This document shows, in pieces, positions 26,905 through 35,050 of a DNA stretch of 64,000 nucleotides; position 1 is the first letter of the stretch; each line of letters opens with the position of its first letter. A program made the translations under genes and the position numbers. The notes under the pieces were generated by a model that had not been told where the DNA came from, did not search any database, and was given only the letters and a program-made list of their open reading frames with translations. The stretch spans positions 1 through 64,000 of the forward strand of contig CAVSPC010000016.1 in the NCBI GenBank assembly GCA_963729795.1, read 5' to 3'. This DNA comes from CAWBBA01 sp963729795. Its GTDB lineage: Bacteria; Desulfobacterota; Desulfomonilia; Desulfomonilales; Desulfomonilaceae.

Positions 26905-27216
26905 GTGTTCGGTATCAAAGATCTGTTGCAGCAGGCGCAAGGATTGCAAGCTAAGATTACTGCCTTGCAAGAAGAATTGGCAGAGAGGACTGTCACAGGC
27001 AGCGCCGGAGGGGACATGGTGCAGGTCACGGCAAGCGGAGCTCAGGAGATCGTATCCATAAAGATCGAGAAAGAGCTACTCTCGCCTGATGACCCGGAAT
27101 TCCTTGAAGACCTTATCGTCGCCGCGGTCAATGACGCGCTGAAAAAATCCAAGGAAATGATGACCCAAGAGATGTCAAAACTCACCGGAGGGCTCCGAAT
27201 CCCGGGTTTGACATGA
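26905..27216 (+). CDS. ybaB: YbaB/EbfC family nucleoid-associated protein
   Basis: This is a 103-residue small dimeric DNA-binding protein that bends or bridges nucleoid DNA. Family features are the N-terminal amphipathic helix (FGIKDLLQQAQGLQAKITALQEELAERTVTG), the central sheet GDMVQVTASGAQEIVSIKIEKELL, the DLIVAAVNDALKKSKEMM helix, and the closing MSKLTGGLRIPGL. Translation begins at a GTG; GGAGGT lies 8 nt before it, which settles the start. It is followed by recR after 35 bp, the common ybaB-recR pair; dnaX is not adjacent here. Confidence 0.95.
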   Translation: MFGIKDLLQQAQGLQAKITALQEELAERTVTGSAGGDMVQVTASGAQEIVSIKIEKELLSPDDPEFLEDLIVAAVNDALKKSKEMMTQEMSKLTGGLRIPGLT

Positions 27217-27251
27217 TAGATAATTTTCTGATCTAAAAGGCGATCCCCTCA

Positions 27252-27842
27252 GTGATTGGTCCGCTGGAAGCCCTTGTCAAAGCCCTGAAACGGCTCCCGG
27301 GAGTCGGGGAGAAGACTGCCACTCGGTACGCCTTTTATATACTCAATGCGAAAAAGGAAGACATACAGGAACTGATCAAGACCATCAGAGATGTGAAAGA
27401 GAAACTGCGTCTCTGTTCAAAGTGTTTCCATTTGACCGATGTAGACCCGTGCCCGATCTGCTCGGACGCAAGAAGGGATGCGAGCCGTCTCTGTGTCGTT
27501 GAAACTTCTGTTGACCTCATGGCCATCGAAAAAGCAGGCCACTTCAGAGGACTCTATCACGTGTTGCACGGACTGCTCTCGCCGTTGGATGCGATCGGCC
27601 CTGATGATATACGTCTTTCCGAACTCCTGGAGCGGGTCCAAAAAGAAGAAATCTCTGAAGTAATTCTTGCGCTCAATCCCACCGTCGAAGGAGAATCCAC
27701 GGCCTCGTACATTCGCGACCGACTGAAAGGTTCGGGAGCGATTGTCTCTCGCATTGCGTACGGCATACCTGTAGGTGGTTCCCTGGAATACGCAGATCCT
27801 CTCACGCTCGCTCGTGCCCTTGATAATCGCAAGGAACTGTGA
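27252..27842 (+). CDS. recR: recombination mediator RecR
   Basis: RecR works with RecO (and RecF) to load RecA on gapped single-stranded DNA. The 196-residue length is typical. Visible features are the N-terminal helix-hairpin-helix (LVKALKRLPGVGEKTATRYAFYIL), the four-cysteine zinc finger (LCSKCFHLTDVDPCPIC), the Toprim domain with LCVVETSVDLMAIEKAGHFRGLYHVLHGLLSPLDAIGPDD and LALNPTVEGESTASYI, and the C-terminal Walker-B-like RIAYGIPVGGSLEYADPLTLARAL. It starts at GTG 27252 and is co-transcribed with ybaB. Confidence 0.97.
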   Translation: MIGPLEALVKALKRLPGVGEKTATRYAFYILNAKKEDIQELIKTIRDVKEKLRLCSKCFHLTDVDPCPICSDARRDASRLCVVETSVDLMAIEKAGHFRGLYHVLHGLLSPLDAIGPDDIRLSELLERVQKEEISEVILALNPTVEGESTASYIRDRLKGSGAIVSRIAYGIPVGGSLEYADPLTLARALDNRKEL

Positions 27843-27942
27843 ACGACCCGTAGCCTGACCAAGTCTCCTTCGACGAACAGGTACGTGACACAGTCTACAA
27901 GATATCGCTAAGGCAACACTGGGACTGTATGGAAGCCGTTCT

Positions 27943-28062
27943 TTACTTGGATTCTTTGTCCTTAGGCTTTACCGGTTGGGTTCCCTTGTCGGTTGAGAAT
28001 TGGCAACCGCAGCCACATTTCTCCTGTTTTTTCTCTTGCTCTTTGTCGCTCGTCTTTATCAC
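27943..28062 (-). CDS. very small Cys-rich protein (CGCGC)
   Basis: This is a 39-residue ORF with a GTG start at 28062, preceded by GGAGAAGGAGGA, a strong ribosome site. The product is highly charged: a Lys/Glu/Gln-rich N-terminal half, the cluster CGCGC in the middle, then a Lys/Pro-rich tail. Three cysteines in CxCxC suggest metal or cluster binding. It starts 22 bp after the stop of the 64-residue protein upstream, on the same strand, suggesting translational coupling. I know no family for it; the case rests on the ribosome site, spacing and composition. Confidence 0.5.
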   Translation of the reverse strand: MIKTSDKEQEKKQEKCGCGCQFSTDKGTQPVKPKDKESK

Positions 28063-28084
28063 TTCCTCCTTCTCCGGATCATTT

Positions 28085-28279
28085 TCACTTTTCTTTACGT
28101 TCTTTCAGCCGCTCTTCCACTCCGGCCAGTTCCTTTTTTAATTGGTCACGGTAATTTTCCAGCCACTCTTCTTCCTCTTTAGCAGTGTAGAAATGCCGGA
28201 ACGAATGACCGCCACCACCACAGCCACACGTGCCTCCTCTCATCCCTGCAAATCTATGATGTGATCCTGGGTGACACAT
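28085..28279 (-). CDS. DUF5320-like small His/Cys/Gly-rich protein
   Basis: A 64-residue product. The N-terminal third is rich in His, Cys and Gly (MCHPGSHHRFAG, CGCGGGGHSFRHF). The rest is a charged helix, EEEEWLENYRDQLKKELAGVEERLKERKEK, predicted to form a coiled coil. This layout (Gly/metal-binding head, then a helix of the EEEKEWLENYRDQLK type) is that of DUF5320-like proteins. These occur in anaerobes beside NifX/MRP-type Fe-S genes and metal-responsive regulators. The ATG is preceded by AGAGGTGATAAAGC, an excellent ribosome site. It lies about 420 bp downstream of an ArsR-type regulator on the same strand. Function is unknown; metal or cluster handling is inferred. Confidence 0.7.
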   Translation of the reverse strand: MCHPGSHHRFAGMRGGTCGCGGGGHSFRHFYTAKEEEEWLENYRDQLKKELAGVEERLKERKEK

Positions 28280-28700
28280 GCTTTATCACCTCTCTTCCGA
28301 TTTGGACAGGCCGCTGAATGTCTTGTGGACCCTGTTTGCAGCGGACCCCGCCCTTGATTCGCCCCCTTACAATCCCAGTGCTGCCTTAGCAATATGTTGC
28401 ATAAGTAACTGATACTCTTGAGCCTCCATTGCAATCTCCGTTTCTTCCGACAGTGGCCGTTTCAGTAACTAAGCATATACTGAATTGACATCGAAAAAAA
28501 ATTAGGGAACTATTCACTTGGGAAAGGTCTATGTCCGTCATTCCGGCGGAGGCCGGAATCCAGGTCTTCTGGACCCCGGCCTTTGCCGGGGTGACGGTCT
28601 TATTGAGTCCCGCATGAGCCCTAATAGGCTGCCTGCGTCTATCTTATGATTTCACCCCATTATTCCGCGTAACTTTTGTCAAGTGCATAATTCCGAAAAA
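28280..28700. other. intergenic region between ArsR and DUF5320-like genes
   Basis: About 420 bp with no supported gene. It contains the palindromic repeat at 28535-28597 and an AT-rich stretch near 28475-28510 that could hold the promoter of the DUF5320-like gene. Confidence 0.4.
28535..28597. repeat. dispersed palindromic repeat (CCGTCATTCCGG type)
   Basis: The unit is bounded by CCGTCA and TGACGG and contains two stems, TTCCGGCggaGGCCGGAA and CCCCGGCctttGCCGGGG. Units of this 'GTCATTCCGGCGGAGGCCGGAATC' kind are common intergenic repeats in deltaproteobacteria (established knowledge). Only this clear copy is in the window. Confidence 0.75.
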
Positions 28701-29129
28701 TTATGCCTCTTCCCACACTCTTTCCATTTGGGTCCGCACCTTTTTCAACTCCTCCTCAAGTTCCTGCTCCAACCGCCGCAGGTACGCCAGTTCTTCTTCC
28801 CTTGATTTAACTTCCTCGCCCATAGTCCGGTCCGCGATCCGACAACTCCCTTCAGAACCGCAACGGCAAACGTTAGAGATAACTTCGCCACATTGCTCAA
28901 GCGCTGCCTGGTCCACCTCGTAGGGTATCCAGAACCCTTTGCGCTGATTCCGGACTAGTCCGGCGTGTCTCAGAATCTTGAGATGCTGGGATACCGCAGA
29001 AGGGGTTATGCCAAGCGTTTGTGCCATCTCATTCACGTACAAAGGTCCCCTTTGCTTCAGGAGATCGATGATCCTGATCCGAGATTCAACTCCAAGGACT
29101 TTGAATAGCTCAGCTTCCTTGCGGCACAT
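28701..29129 (-). CDS. ArsR family transcriptional regulator with Cys-rich C-terminal extension
   Basis: This is a 142-residue winged-helix repressor. The ArsR domain is clear: AELFKVLGVESRIRIIDLLKQRGPLYVNEMAQTLGITPSAVSQHLKILRHAGLVRNQRKGFWIPYEV. An unusual extension follows, with a cysteine cluster (NVCRCGSEGSC) and then a long Glu-rich coiled coil (EEELAYLRRLEQELEEELKKVRTQMERVWEE). The helix-3 metal-site ELCVCDL of classical ArsR is absent, so any metal or redox sensing would use the C-terminal cysteines. Downstream on the same strand are two small Cys-rich proteins whose helices resemble this tail. An inverted repeat in its promoter (29145-29160) may be its own operator. Confidence 0.9.
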   Translation of the reverse strand: MCRKEAELFKVLGVESRIRIIDLLKQRGPLYVNEMAQTLGITPSAVSQHLKILRHAGLVRNQRKGFWIPYEVDQAALEQCGEVISNVCRCGSEGSCRIADRTMGEEVKSREEELAYLRRLEQELEEELKKVRTQMERVWEEA

Positions 29130-29144
29130 TTGTCTTTTTCCTAA

Positions 29145-29160
29145 TTAAGTATCTGCTTAA
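29145..29160. promoter_or_regulatory. possible ArsR operator
   Basis: TTAAG (29145-29149) and CTTAA (29156-29160) form an inverted repeat with a 6-nt spacer, starting 15 bp upstream of the ArsR start codon, in an AT-rich promoter. Autorepression is typical of the family, but the site is inferred. Confidence 0.35.
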
Positions 29161-29332
29161 ATACTATATACACTTTTGCTCCACGTCAAGACAATTTTTG
29201 AGCAGCGTTGAAAAAAAGTACCAGCGATTAGACTTGGCTTTTTATAGGATTATTCATGGCTATGGCTCTGCGGGTGCCGCTCAACGTATACAAAATCGTG
29301 AAACGAGAGTCACTCAAATGATATGGCTCTTT

Positions 29333-30499
29333 CTAACTCTCCCTCAGCGCGTCGACAATCTTCAGACGCGCGGCTCTCCAGGCCGGCAGCAAGCCACCTA
29401 TGAAGCCCATTGCAATAGCGAATGCCATTGTGGAACCGGCAATGGAAGGTGTCAGTTCGAATCCGAAGGCCAACTCCGAAAAAGTGCTCCAGTTCATTGT
29501 TGAAATGGTCAAGAATTGAAGAAGCGAACCGCAAGCCACCCCTACCGCGCCTCCGATCAGGCCGAGGAGGACAGACTCGGCCAAAAAGGCTACCAGGATG
29601 TTTCTTCTCCTGAATCCAAGCGCCCTCAGGGTGCCGATTTCGCCGGTGCGATTGGCTACCGCGGAGTACATAGTCACCATAGCCCCGAGTATAGCGCCTA
29701 TGCTGAAAAACATCGTCGTGGCAAGTCCCAGTATGCGGATAAACTTTGCCATCACTTCCGACTGTTCTTTGTAAAATGCAATCTCACGTTTAACTTGCAC
29801 GGATAGCCGCGGATCCTTTCCCAGGCGTTTTTTCAAATCTTCGAAAGCCTTTCGTCCGGGTACTTTCAGTATGACGTCAGAATAAGTGGTTCTGCGAAAC
29901 GCGGATAACAACTGATCGACATCTCCCCACACTTCCGAGTTAAAGGCTGTTTTGCCTGCATCGAACACGCCCACGACGTTCCAATCAGAAAGGGCGAAGT
30001 GCAAGGTTTGGCCAAGTGACCCACCTGTGACGGTTTCCGCAATATTTTTGCCGGCGATTACTTCCCGGGAACCCGGCCGAAAAGTCCGCCCTGCAACCAA
30101 TTTTACTTGTGGCCTAAGATTCATGGCCTGCGTCCCGACTCCACGCACGACTACATTTGTCGGCTTGCTCGTTTTCTTTTTCGGCACGGTCACCAACACA
30201 AGGGCCTCTTTGGATGCGATAGGCCCGCCCCGCGAGTCCTGGGCTATTTCCGGCTGAATTTCTATAACCGCGGCTGAATCGCGGTCGATGACACTGGATA
30301 CCTCTGTTTCCGCTGAGCCCCTCAGAACTATGGCATTATCGGGGGAACCTGTGTCGATCAGAGTTTGTTGCAATCCCTGAGCTAACATAAGCACCGCAGC
30401 AAAGACAAAGGTGACGAGAGCCATACCCCCTGCGGTGAGAATACTGGTCCACTTCCTTGTCCAGAGATTGCGGAAACTGTAACTAAAAGGTATGGCCAT
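29333..30499 (-). CDS. ABC transporter permease (FtsX/MacB type)
   Basis: This 388-residue membrane protein has the FtsX/LolE/MacB layout. There is one N-terminal membrane helix (SYSFRNLWTRKWTSILTAGGMALVTFVFAAVLMLAQG), a large periplasmic domain (about residues 45-260, including VVRGVGTQAMNLRP and SREVIAGKNIAE), and three C-terminal membrane helices (ILGLATTMFFSIGAILGAMVTMYSAV, NILVAFLAESVLLGLIGGAVGVACG, AGSTMAFAIAMGFIGGLLPAWRAARL). The motif RTGEIGTLRALGFRRRNIL is diagnostic. I start at ATG 30499; the reading from 30616 adds 39 residues of arginine-rich sequence that is unlikely to be translated. No ATPase or membrane-fusion gene is next to it, so its partner must be elsewhere. Confidence 0.9.
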   Translation of the reverse strand: MAIPFSYSFRNLWTRKWTSILTAGGMALVTFVFAAVLMLAQGLQQTLIDTGSPDNAIVLRGSAETEVSSVIDRDSAAVIEIQPEIAQDSRGGPIASKEALVLVTVPKKKTSKPTNVVVRGVGTQAMNLRPQVKLVAGRTFRPGSREVIAGKNIAETVTGGSLGQTLHFALSDWNVVGVFDAGKTAFNSEVWGDVDQLLSAFRRTTYSDVILKVPGRKAFEDLKKRLGKDPRLSVQVKREIAFYKEQSEVMAKFIRILGLATTMFFSIGAILGAMVTMYSAVANRTGEIGTLRALGFRRRNILVAFLAESVLLGLIGGAVGVACGSLLQFLTISTMNWSTFSELAFGFELTPSIAGSTMAFAIAMGFIGGLLPAWRAARLKIVDALRES

Positions 30500-30615
30500 G
30501 ATTGATTGTAGAGCGGGGTCTCCGTGATGGCTTGATTCAAGTAGCGCGGCCCGTAGCGGCAGGCGGATTCGATCATTAGCGGGCAAGGCCGCCCCACGCC
30601 GCCGAGTGGGAAACA

Positions 30616-31281
30616 TTATGCCACAACTAGTTCCAACGAGCCTCGTTCAAAATGTACGCCAAAGACGTCGGCAAAGCAGCTCGCGACCGCCTTGCGCACA
30701 GATTCTACGCTTACCGGGCATCGTGCAAGCTGATTCAGGCTCACCATACGTGCATCCGGCATCCCACACGACACAATCAATTCCGACGGATTCATCTTCA
30801 GATCGACATTCAGACTGAAGCCGTGTGAGGTGATCCGTCGCTGAATATGCACTCCTATGGACGCGATCTTGTCCACGGGGCTTGTCCAGACTCCGACTTT
30901 TCCGAATCTGCAGAAGCCGCGTACGTCGAAGGCTTCCAGTATCTTCATGATTGTTTCTTCAAGGCCCTGAACATACTTTCTTGCAGAAAGCCCCAGGGCC
31001 TTCAAATCCACTATGGGATAACAGACTATCTGTCCCGGCCCGTGGAATGTCGCCTCACCGCCACGGTCGACATGATAAAGTGCCACACCACGCTCAGCAA
31101 GCTCTTGCTGCGAAATCAGCAGGTCTGAAGATTTTCCCCGAATGCCAAGAGTTACTGTCGGAGGATGTTCCAGGATTAATAAGACGTCGGGACCCTTCTC
31201 AAAGATTTTTCTTTGCACAATTCTGTTCTGGAGTTCCAAGCACCGAGCGTATTCGATCAAATCCAGTTCGATAAGAAGCAT
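30616..31281 (-). CDS. lipB: octanoyltransferase LipB
   Basis: LipB moves octanoyl from acyl carrier protein to the lipoyl domains of 2-oxoacid dehydrogenases and GcvH. The 221-residue product contains HPPTVTLGIRG, the motif VDRGGEATFHGPGQIVCYPI, the catalytic Lys in DKIASIGVHIQRRITSHGFSLNV, and the acyl-carrying Cys in LIVSCGMPDARM. All of these are expected for an active enzyme. LipA is not adjacent. The ribosome site is weak. A MITE-like element starts about 50 bp upstream of the start codon. Confidence 0.94.
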   Translation of the reverse strand: MLLIELDLIEYARCLELQNRIVQRKIFEKGPDVLLILEHPPTVTLGIRGKSSDLLISQQELAERGVALYHVDRGGEATFHGPGQIVCYPIVDLKALGLSARKYVQGLEETIMKILEAFDVRGFCRFGKVGVWTSPVDKIASIGVHIQRRITSHGFSLNVDLKMNPSELIVSCGMPDARMVSLNQLARCPVSVESVRKAVASCFADVFGVHFERGSLELVVA

Positions 31282-31330
31282 CGTCTAGAGGTTACCGCAG
31301 CGAGGTTTAAATTTGTAGGGGCACGGCATG

Positions 31331-31536
31331 GAGGCTGTCTCAAAACTATATTGATGACCAGAATCGTGCCACGATGCAGCCCGGCGCTGAAGCACCGGTC
31401 TACTTTCTATCGCCCCGATGGGGCTTAAACGCAAGAGTCCCGGAGGGACAAGGGATAGTAGCCCGGTAATTCATTGCCGGGAAAGAGGGGCATCGTGCCA
31501 CGAATCTCGTTCATGCCTCCCTTTTGAGACGGCCTC
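31331..31536 (+). mobile_element. MITE-like element, family B copy 1 (about 206 bp)
   Basis: The terminal inverted repeats are GAGGCTGTCTCAAAA (31331) and TTTTGAGACGGCCTC (ending 31536). The symmetry continues outward: GTAGGGGCACGGCATG before the left end is answered by CATGCCGTGGCCCCTAC after the right end, giving a nearly perfect inverted repeat of about 31 bp in total (31315-31553). The interior holds stems AGCCCGGCGCTGAAGCACCGG, GCCCCgatGGGGC, GTCCCggaGGGAC and CCCGGtaattcattgCCGGG. The same interior, about 80-85% identical by eye, occurs inverted at 43672-43888. It is non-coding. Confidence 0.82.
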
Positions 31537-31578
31537 CATGCCGTGGCCCCTACTCGTAGTTTGCGATTGTCGACTCTG

Positions 31579-32769
31579 CTACATCTTTTCCACCACTATT
31601 GCCGCGCCCATGCCGCCGCCAACACACAGGGTGGCGAGGCCTTTCTTCACGTTCTCTCTTTTTTTCATCTCATACAGCAGAGTTGTCAGAATTCGCGCGC
31701 CGGAAGCCCCTATAGGATGGCCCAAGGCTATTGCACCGCCGTTAACATTAACCTTGTTCATGTCAAACCCGAGATCCTTGCCCACTGCGCAGGTCTGAGC
31801 AGCGAAGGCCTCGTTGGCCTCGATTAGATCGATGTCCGATAGGGTCAGACCGGCTTTTTTCAGGACCTTTTTGGTCGCGGGAATCGGGCCGAGGCCCATT
31901 ACTTTGGGATCGACTCCCGCGGACGCGTAGGAGATCACTTTGACCATGGGCTTCAATCCCAGTTCCTTCGCCTTGTCCCCTGACATAACCAGAATAGCGG
32001 CTGCCCCGTCATTTATTCCCGAAGCATTGCCAGCTGTGACCGTACCATCTTTCTTGAAGGCTGGTTTCAGTTTGCCGAGAGCATCTGCGGTTGTGCCAAG
32101 TCGAGGATGCTCGTCTGTATCGAAAACCTTCGGATCTCCTTTACGTTGAGGTATGAGAACCGGCACAATCTCGTCTTTGAAACGCCCACTTTTGATGGCC
32201 TTTTCAGCCCTCTGTTGGCTCATGAGTCCCAGTTCGTCCTGATCCCCACGGGTGAGCTTATACTGATCTGCTACATTTTCCGCCGTTACCCCCATGTGAT
32301 AGTTGTTGAATATTTCCCAAAGCCCGTCATGGATCATTATGTCGACGAGTTTATCGTCATTCATCCGCGCTCCCCACCTGGCCTTATTCATTGCATAAGG
32401 TGCCGCGGACATGTTTTCCGTTCCGCCCGCTATCACGATTTCTGCATCCCCTGCCTTGATTGTCTGCGCTGCCAAAGATACCGAACGCAAACCGGATGCG
32501 CAAACCTTGTTTATGGTCATGGCCGGTACTTCTTGGGGTATTCCGGAACGGATTAAAACCTGGCGAGCCACGTTTTGTCCCTGACCTGCTTGCAAAACGC
32601 ATCCGAAAATCAGTTCGTCCACCAGGGACGGATCGATTCCAGTTCTCTTAATGAGTTCTTTCACCACAATGGTACCCAATTCCACGGCCGGTATCCCGGT
32701 CAGAGACCCGCCAAACGAGCCTACCGGGGTTCGGACCGCGTCAATAATGACGACTTCCTTCATGAACAA
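31579..32769 (-). CDS. acetyl-CoA acetyltransferase (thiolase)
   Basis: A 396-residue thiolase II that condenses two acetyl-CoA to acetoacetyl-CoA, or runs the reverse in fatty-acid breakdown. Active-site residues are all present: the nucleophilic Cys in NKVCASGLRSV (near residue 89), the GGTENMS loop, the His in NGGAIALGHPIGASGARI, and the second Cys in LCVGGGMGAA close to the C terminus. The N-terminal signature RTPVGSFGGSL is typical of acetoacetyl-CoA thiolases. AGGAGG 8 nt before ATG supports the start. No dehydrogenase or CoA-transferase is adjacent, so the pathway is open (anaplerotic acetoacetyl-CoA or butyrate-type metabolism). Confidence 0.95.
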   Translation of the reverse strand: MFMKEVVIIDAVRTPVGSFGGSLTGIPAVELGTIVVKELIKRTGIDPSLVDELIFGCVLQAGQGQNVARQVLIRSGIPQEVPAMTINKVCASGLRSVSLAAQTIKAGDAEIVIAGGTENMSAAPYAMNKARWGARMNDDKLVDIMIHDGLWEIFNNYHMGVTAENVADQYKLTRGDQDELGLMSQQRAEKAIKSGRFKDEIVPVLIPQRKGDPKVFDTDEHPRLGTTADALGKLKPAFKKDGTVTAGNASGINDGAAAILVMSGDKAKELGLKPMVKVISYASAGVDPKVMGLGPIPATKKVLKKAGLTLSDIDLIEANEAFAAQTCAVGKDLGFDMNKVNVNGGAIALGHPIGASGARILTTLLYEMKKRENVKKGLATLCVGGGMGAAIVVEKM

Positions 32770-32919
32770 AACCTCCTGGGTCTATTAAATCGCTTTGGCC
32801 TTTGATCATCTGTATCTTGATTGCAGTATATCGGCAAAATGTTTTTTTATCACCGTCCTTTCCGCACCATCGGCCACGGCCCTTTTAGTGGCTGTGGTTT
32901 TACCTCTCCGGATTTTGGC

Positions 32920-33987
32920 TTACGGAATCAGACGCTCCGGGATCTTAATCTTTCTCTCCTTAAAATAACGAATTGCCCCAGGGTGTAGAGGCACGTTCAG
33001 TCCATCCAGGGCCCTTTCCAGGACTATGTTACGGCAAGCAGGATGGACCTTCACGAGGTAGTCGAGATTCTCGTAAAGTGTCTTGGTAAGAGCATACACC
33101 ACTTGAGCATTAAGTGACGCCGTAACAGCAAGAATATTCATTTGCCCCACTGAATACACGGGTTCGTCCTGGCCGGGGTAAGTGTCAGCAGGAATAGTTT
33201 GCCGGAAAACATGTCGCCAACCTTCCTTCCGAACCGACTGCATCTGCGAATCTGTAATGTTCAGGAGGACAAAAGGTGTCTTCCCCTCGCTGAAAAGGCT
33301 TGTCACCAGAGGAACCGGCATGCCGTCGGTCAAATCCGCACCGTCAACTTGCCCCTTTCTCAATGCCTCGGCAGCGGCCATGTTACTCATGGGACGCAAT
33401 CGAGTGTTAGCCGAACCGAATGGGAGAGCTTTCAGGAGCAACTCAGTCGTGAAACTGTGGCCGCTATCCGGCAGCCCGGTTGCTATTGTTAATCCGTTTA
33501 AATCTTCCAGCGTCCCTGTATCGATCTTGTCAGCACGGATCAACAGGTGTACGACATCGGGCCACAAAGTTGTGATACTCCGTAGTTCCCGCAGAGGCCG
33601 GCCTTTGTATATTCCAGTTCCTTTGTACGCCGTGGAGCAGAAGAGATCCTCTGCTAGGATCATGTCCGCATCCGCGATCCGAATGGCCTCGATATTCTCC
33701 ATAGATCCTTCCGAGATCGCCGCAGAAACTCGGATGCCCATGCGACGTAGCCTCGTTGTCCAGAGCGAAGCCATACCTAGGCCAACTTGGTGATAGGTTC
33801 CGCCAGGCATGCCGGTTGCAATTAGTACCGAAATGCGGGCGCGGTTGCCTTCCTCAGGCCATGCGACCGCGGCCAATCCGGCGATAGCCAGGCAAGCGAG
33901 GACGGCCGGAAACAACCGGCAAGTCCTGCTTCCACAGGCAGGCACGTGGAAACTGCGGTTATTAATCGGGTGCACGTCTTTACTCAT
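32920..33987 (-). CDS. TAXI family TRAP-type solute-binding protein
   Basis: This is a 355-residue periplasmic binding protein of the TRAP-associated extracytoplasmic immunogenic (TAXI) family. After a basic N terminus and a hydrophobic signal (LFPAVLACLAIAGLAAVAWPEEG), the mature protein starts with the family motif ISVLIATGMPGGTYHQVGLGMASLW. It continues with ADADMILAEDLF, LIRADKIDTGTLEDLNGLTIATGLPDSGHSF and KGQVDGADLTDGMPVPLV. It ends with LHPGAIRYFKERKI, the usual 'HPGAVRYYKE' closing motif. I start at ATG 33987; the frame is open to 34206 but that stretch is Cys/Arg-rich and lacks signal features. The fused TRAP permease normally needed is not in the window. Ligands of this family are often glutamate or dicarboxylates; here unknown. 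Confidence 0.9.
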   Translation of the reverse strand: MSKDVHPINNRSFHVPACGSRTCRLFPAVLACLAIAGLAAVAWPEEGNRARISVLIATGMPGGTYHQVGLGMASLWTTRLRRMGIRVSAAISEGSMENIEAIRIADADMILAEDLFCSTAYKGTGIYKGRPLRELRSITTLWPDVVHLLIRADKIDTGTLEDLNGLTIATGLPDSGHSFTTELLLKALPFGSANTRLRPMSNMAAAEALRKGQVDGADLTDGMPVPLVTSLFSEGKTPFVLLNITDSQMQSVRKEGWRHVFRQTIPADTYPGQDEPVYSVGQMNILAVTASLNAQVVYALTKTLYENLDYLVKVHPACRNIVLERALDGLNVPLHPGAIRYFKERKIKIPERLIP

Positions 33988-34354
33988 TCTTGCAGGTCGG
34001 CTCGAACAACCAATCCGAAACGCTAAAATCCGGCAGGTCTTGTATTTCTCCGCACAGGAGTCTTTATGATTTCTAAGGATCCATGCAGAGCAGATCCGGC
34101 AAGCGCAGGCTCGCCACTTTTCCTTGGAAATCGAGGGATCTCGTGTTTTACTGCAGAAAGCCGTTGCCGTAAGAACGAGAGCATTTACCCGTGCCGACCC
34201 TGCCAATCGGATGAAGCCACCGCATCAAATGCGGAGTGGACCGGCTTCAAAGGATGTTCCGGCGTTCGGTCGGGATTATTATCACACAGTTCAGAAAATG
34301 GGTATAGACTTCCACTGATCCGTGCAGTCACCTGATGTTCAGAAAAGAAGACAG

Positions 34355-35050
34355 ATGAGCGTGTCCGTGTCAACTCATTCGCAAACACCTGCCCAATGGG
34401 AGGCACCTCTTGCAGCGCCCGCGCCGGGGATGGTCCTGTATCAAAGCGTGCACGACACATTAATATTGCGGCGGCACATTCCTGTCAACAGGCTCATAAA
34501 ATGCTTACTGAGCCTCGCCATGACGGCAGTCGTACTCTCCCAGCCCGCACTAGCTACCAAATTGAAAACTCATACCCCGGAGCACCATAGAAAGGCATCG
34601 GGGAGATATCCCACAGAAGCAGACTTGCTGTCCATCGAAAAGAGCATTGTGCTCCTTACCAATCAAGAGCGGAGCGCCAGGGGACTGCCGGTTTTTCGCA
34701 TTAGCGCCGTCCTGACTTTTCTGGCAAAGAGACAGACTGACAACATGTGCGCGGCTCGAACCTTGGCGCACGAGTCCGATCGATTTCCCAAAGGATGGAA
34801 GAGATTTCTGGGCAGACTGAAATACGCGGGGCTTAGGGCGGGCGGTGAAAACATCGCTTATCGGACACTGCGCGAGCATCCTGAGAAATGGGCAAAAGAA
34901 GTCGTAAAGGGATGGATGAACAGTCCCGAACACAGAAAAAACATTCTCAACCCTAAGTGGCTTTATCTGGGAGTGGGGATGAAAATGTGTTCGAACAGAA
35001 TCGCTTACGCCACTCAGGTTTTTGCGCCACGGGCCGGCCGCTTGCCTTGA
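34355..35050 (+). CDS. CAP/SCP-domain (YkwD-like) exported protein
   Basis: The product is about 231 residues. A hydrophobic segment (LIKCLLSLAMTAVVLSQPALA) acts as signal or anchor. The C-terminal CAP domain follows: LLTNQERSARGLPVFRIS, FLAKRQTDNMCAARTLAHES, GRLKYAGLRAGGENIAY, WAKEVVKGWMNSPEHRKNILNPKWLYLGVGM. The cavity residues His (LAHES), Glu (GGENIA), Glu-His (SPEHR) are all kept. Bacterial CAP proteins are exported and of mostly unknown function. The start is uncertain: ATG 34355 has a weak site, ATG 34430 would give a shorter signal region, and a GTG at 34322 is open. Divergent from the TAXI gene. Confidence 0.85.
   Translation: MSVSVSTHSQTPAQWEAPLAAPAPGMVLYQSVHDTLILRRHIPVNRLIKCLLSLAMTAVVLSQPALATKLKTHTPEHHRKASGRYPTEADLLSIEKSIVLLTNQERSARGLPVFRISAVLTFLAKRQTDNMCAARTLAHESDRFPKGWKRFLGRLKYAGLRAGGENIAYRTLREHPEKWAKEVVKGWMNSPEHRKNILNPKWLYLGVGMKMCSNRIAYATQVFAPRAGRLP

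Noticed and set aside
32870..32905. CCACGGCC...GGCTGTGG hairpin after the TAXI gene as a terminator
   Set aside because: The stem has a G-U pair and, on the strand that would use it, no T-run follows; too weak to list.
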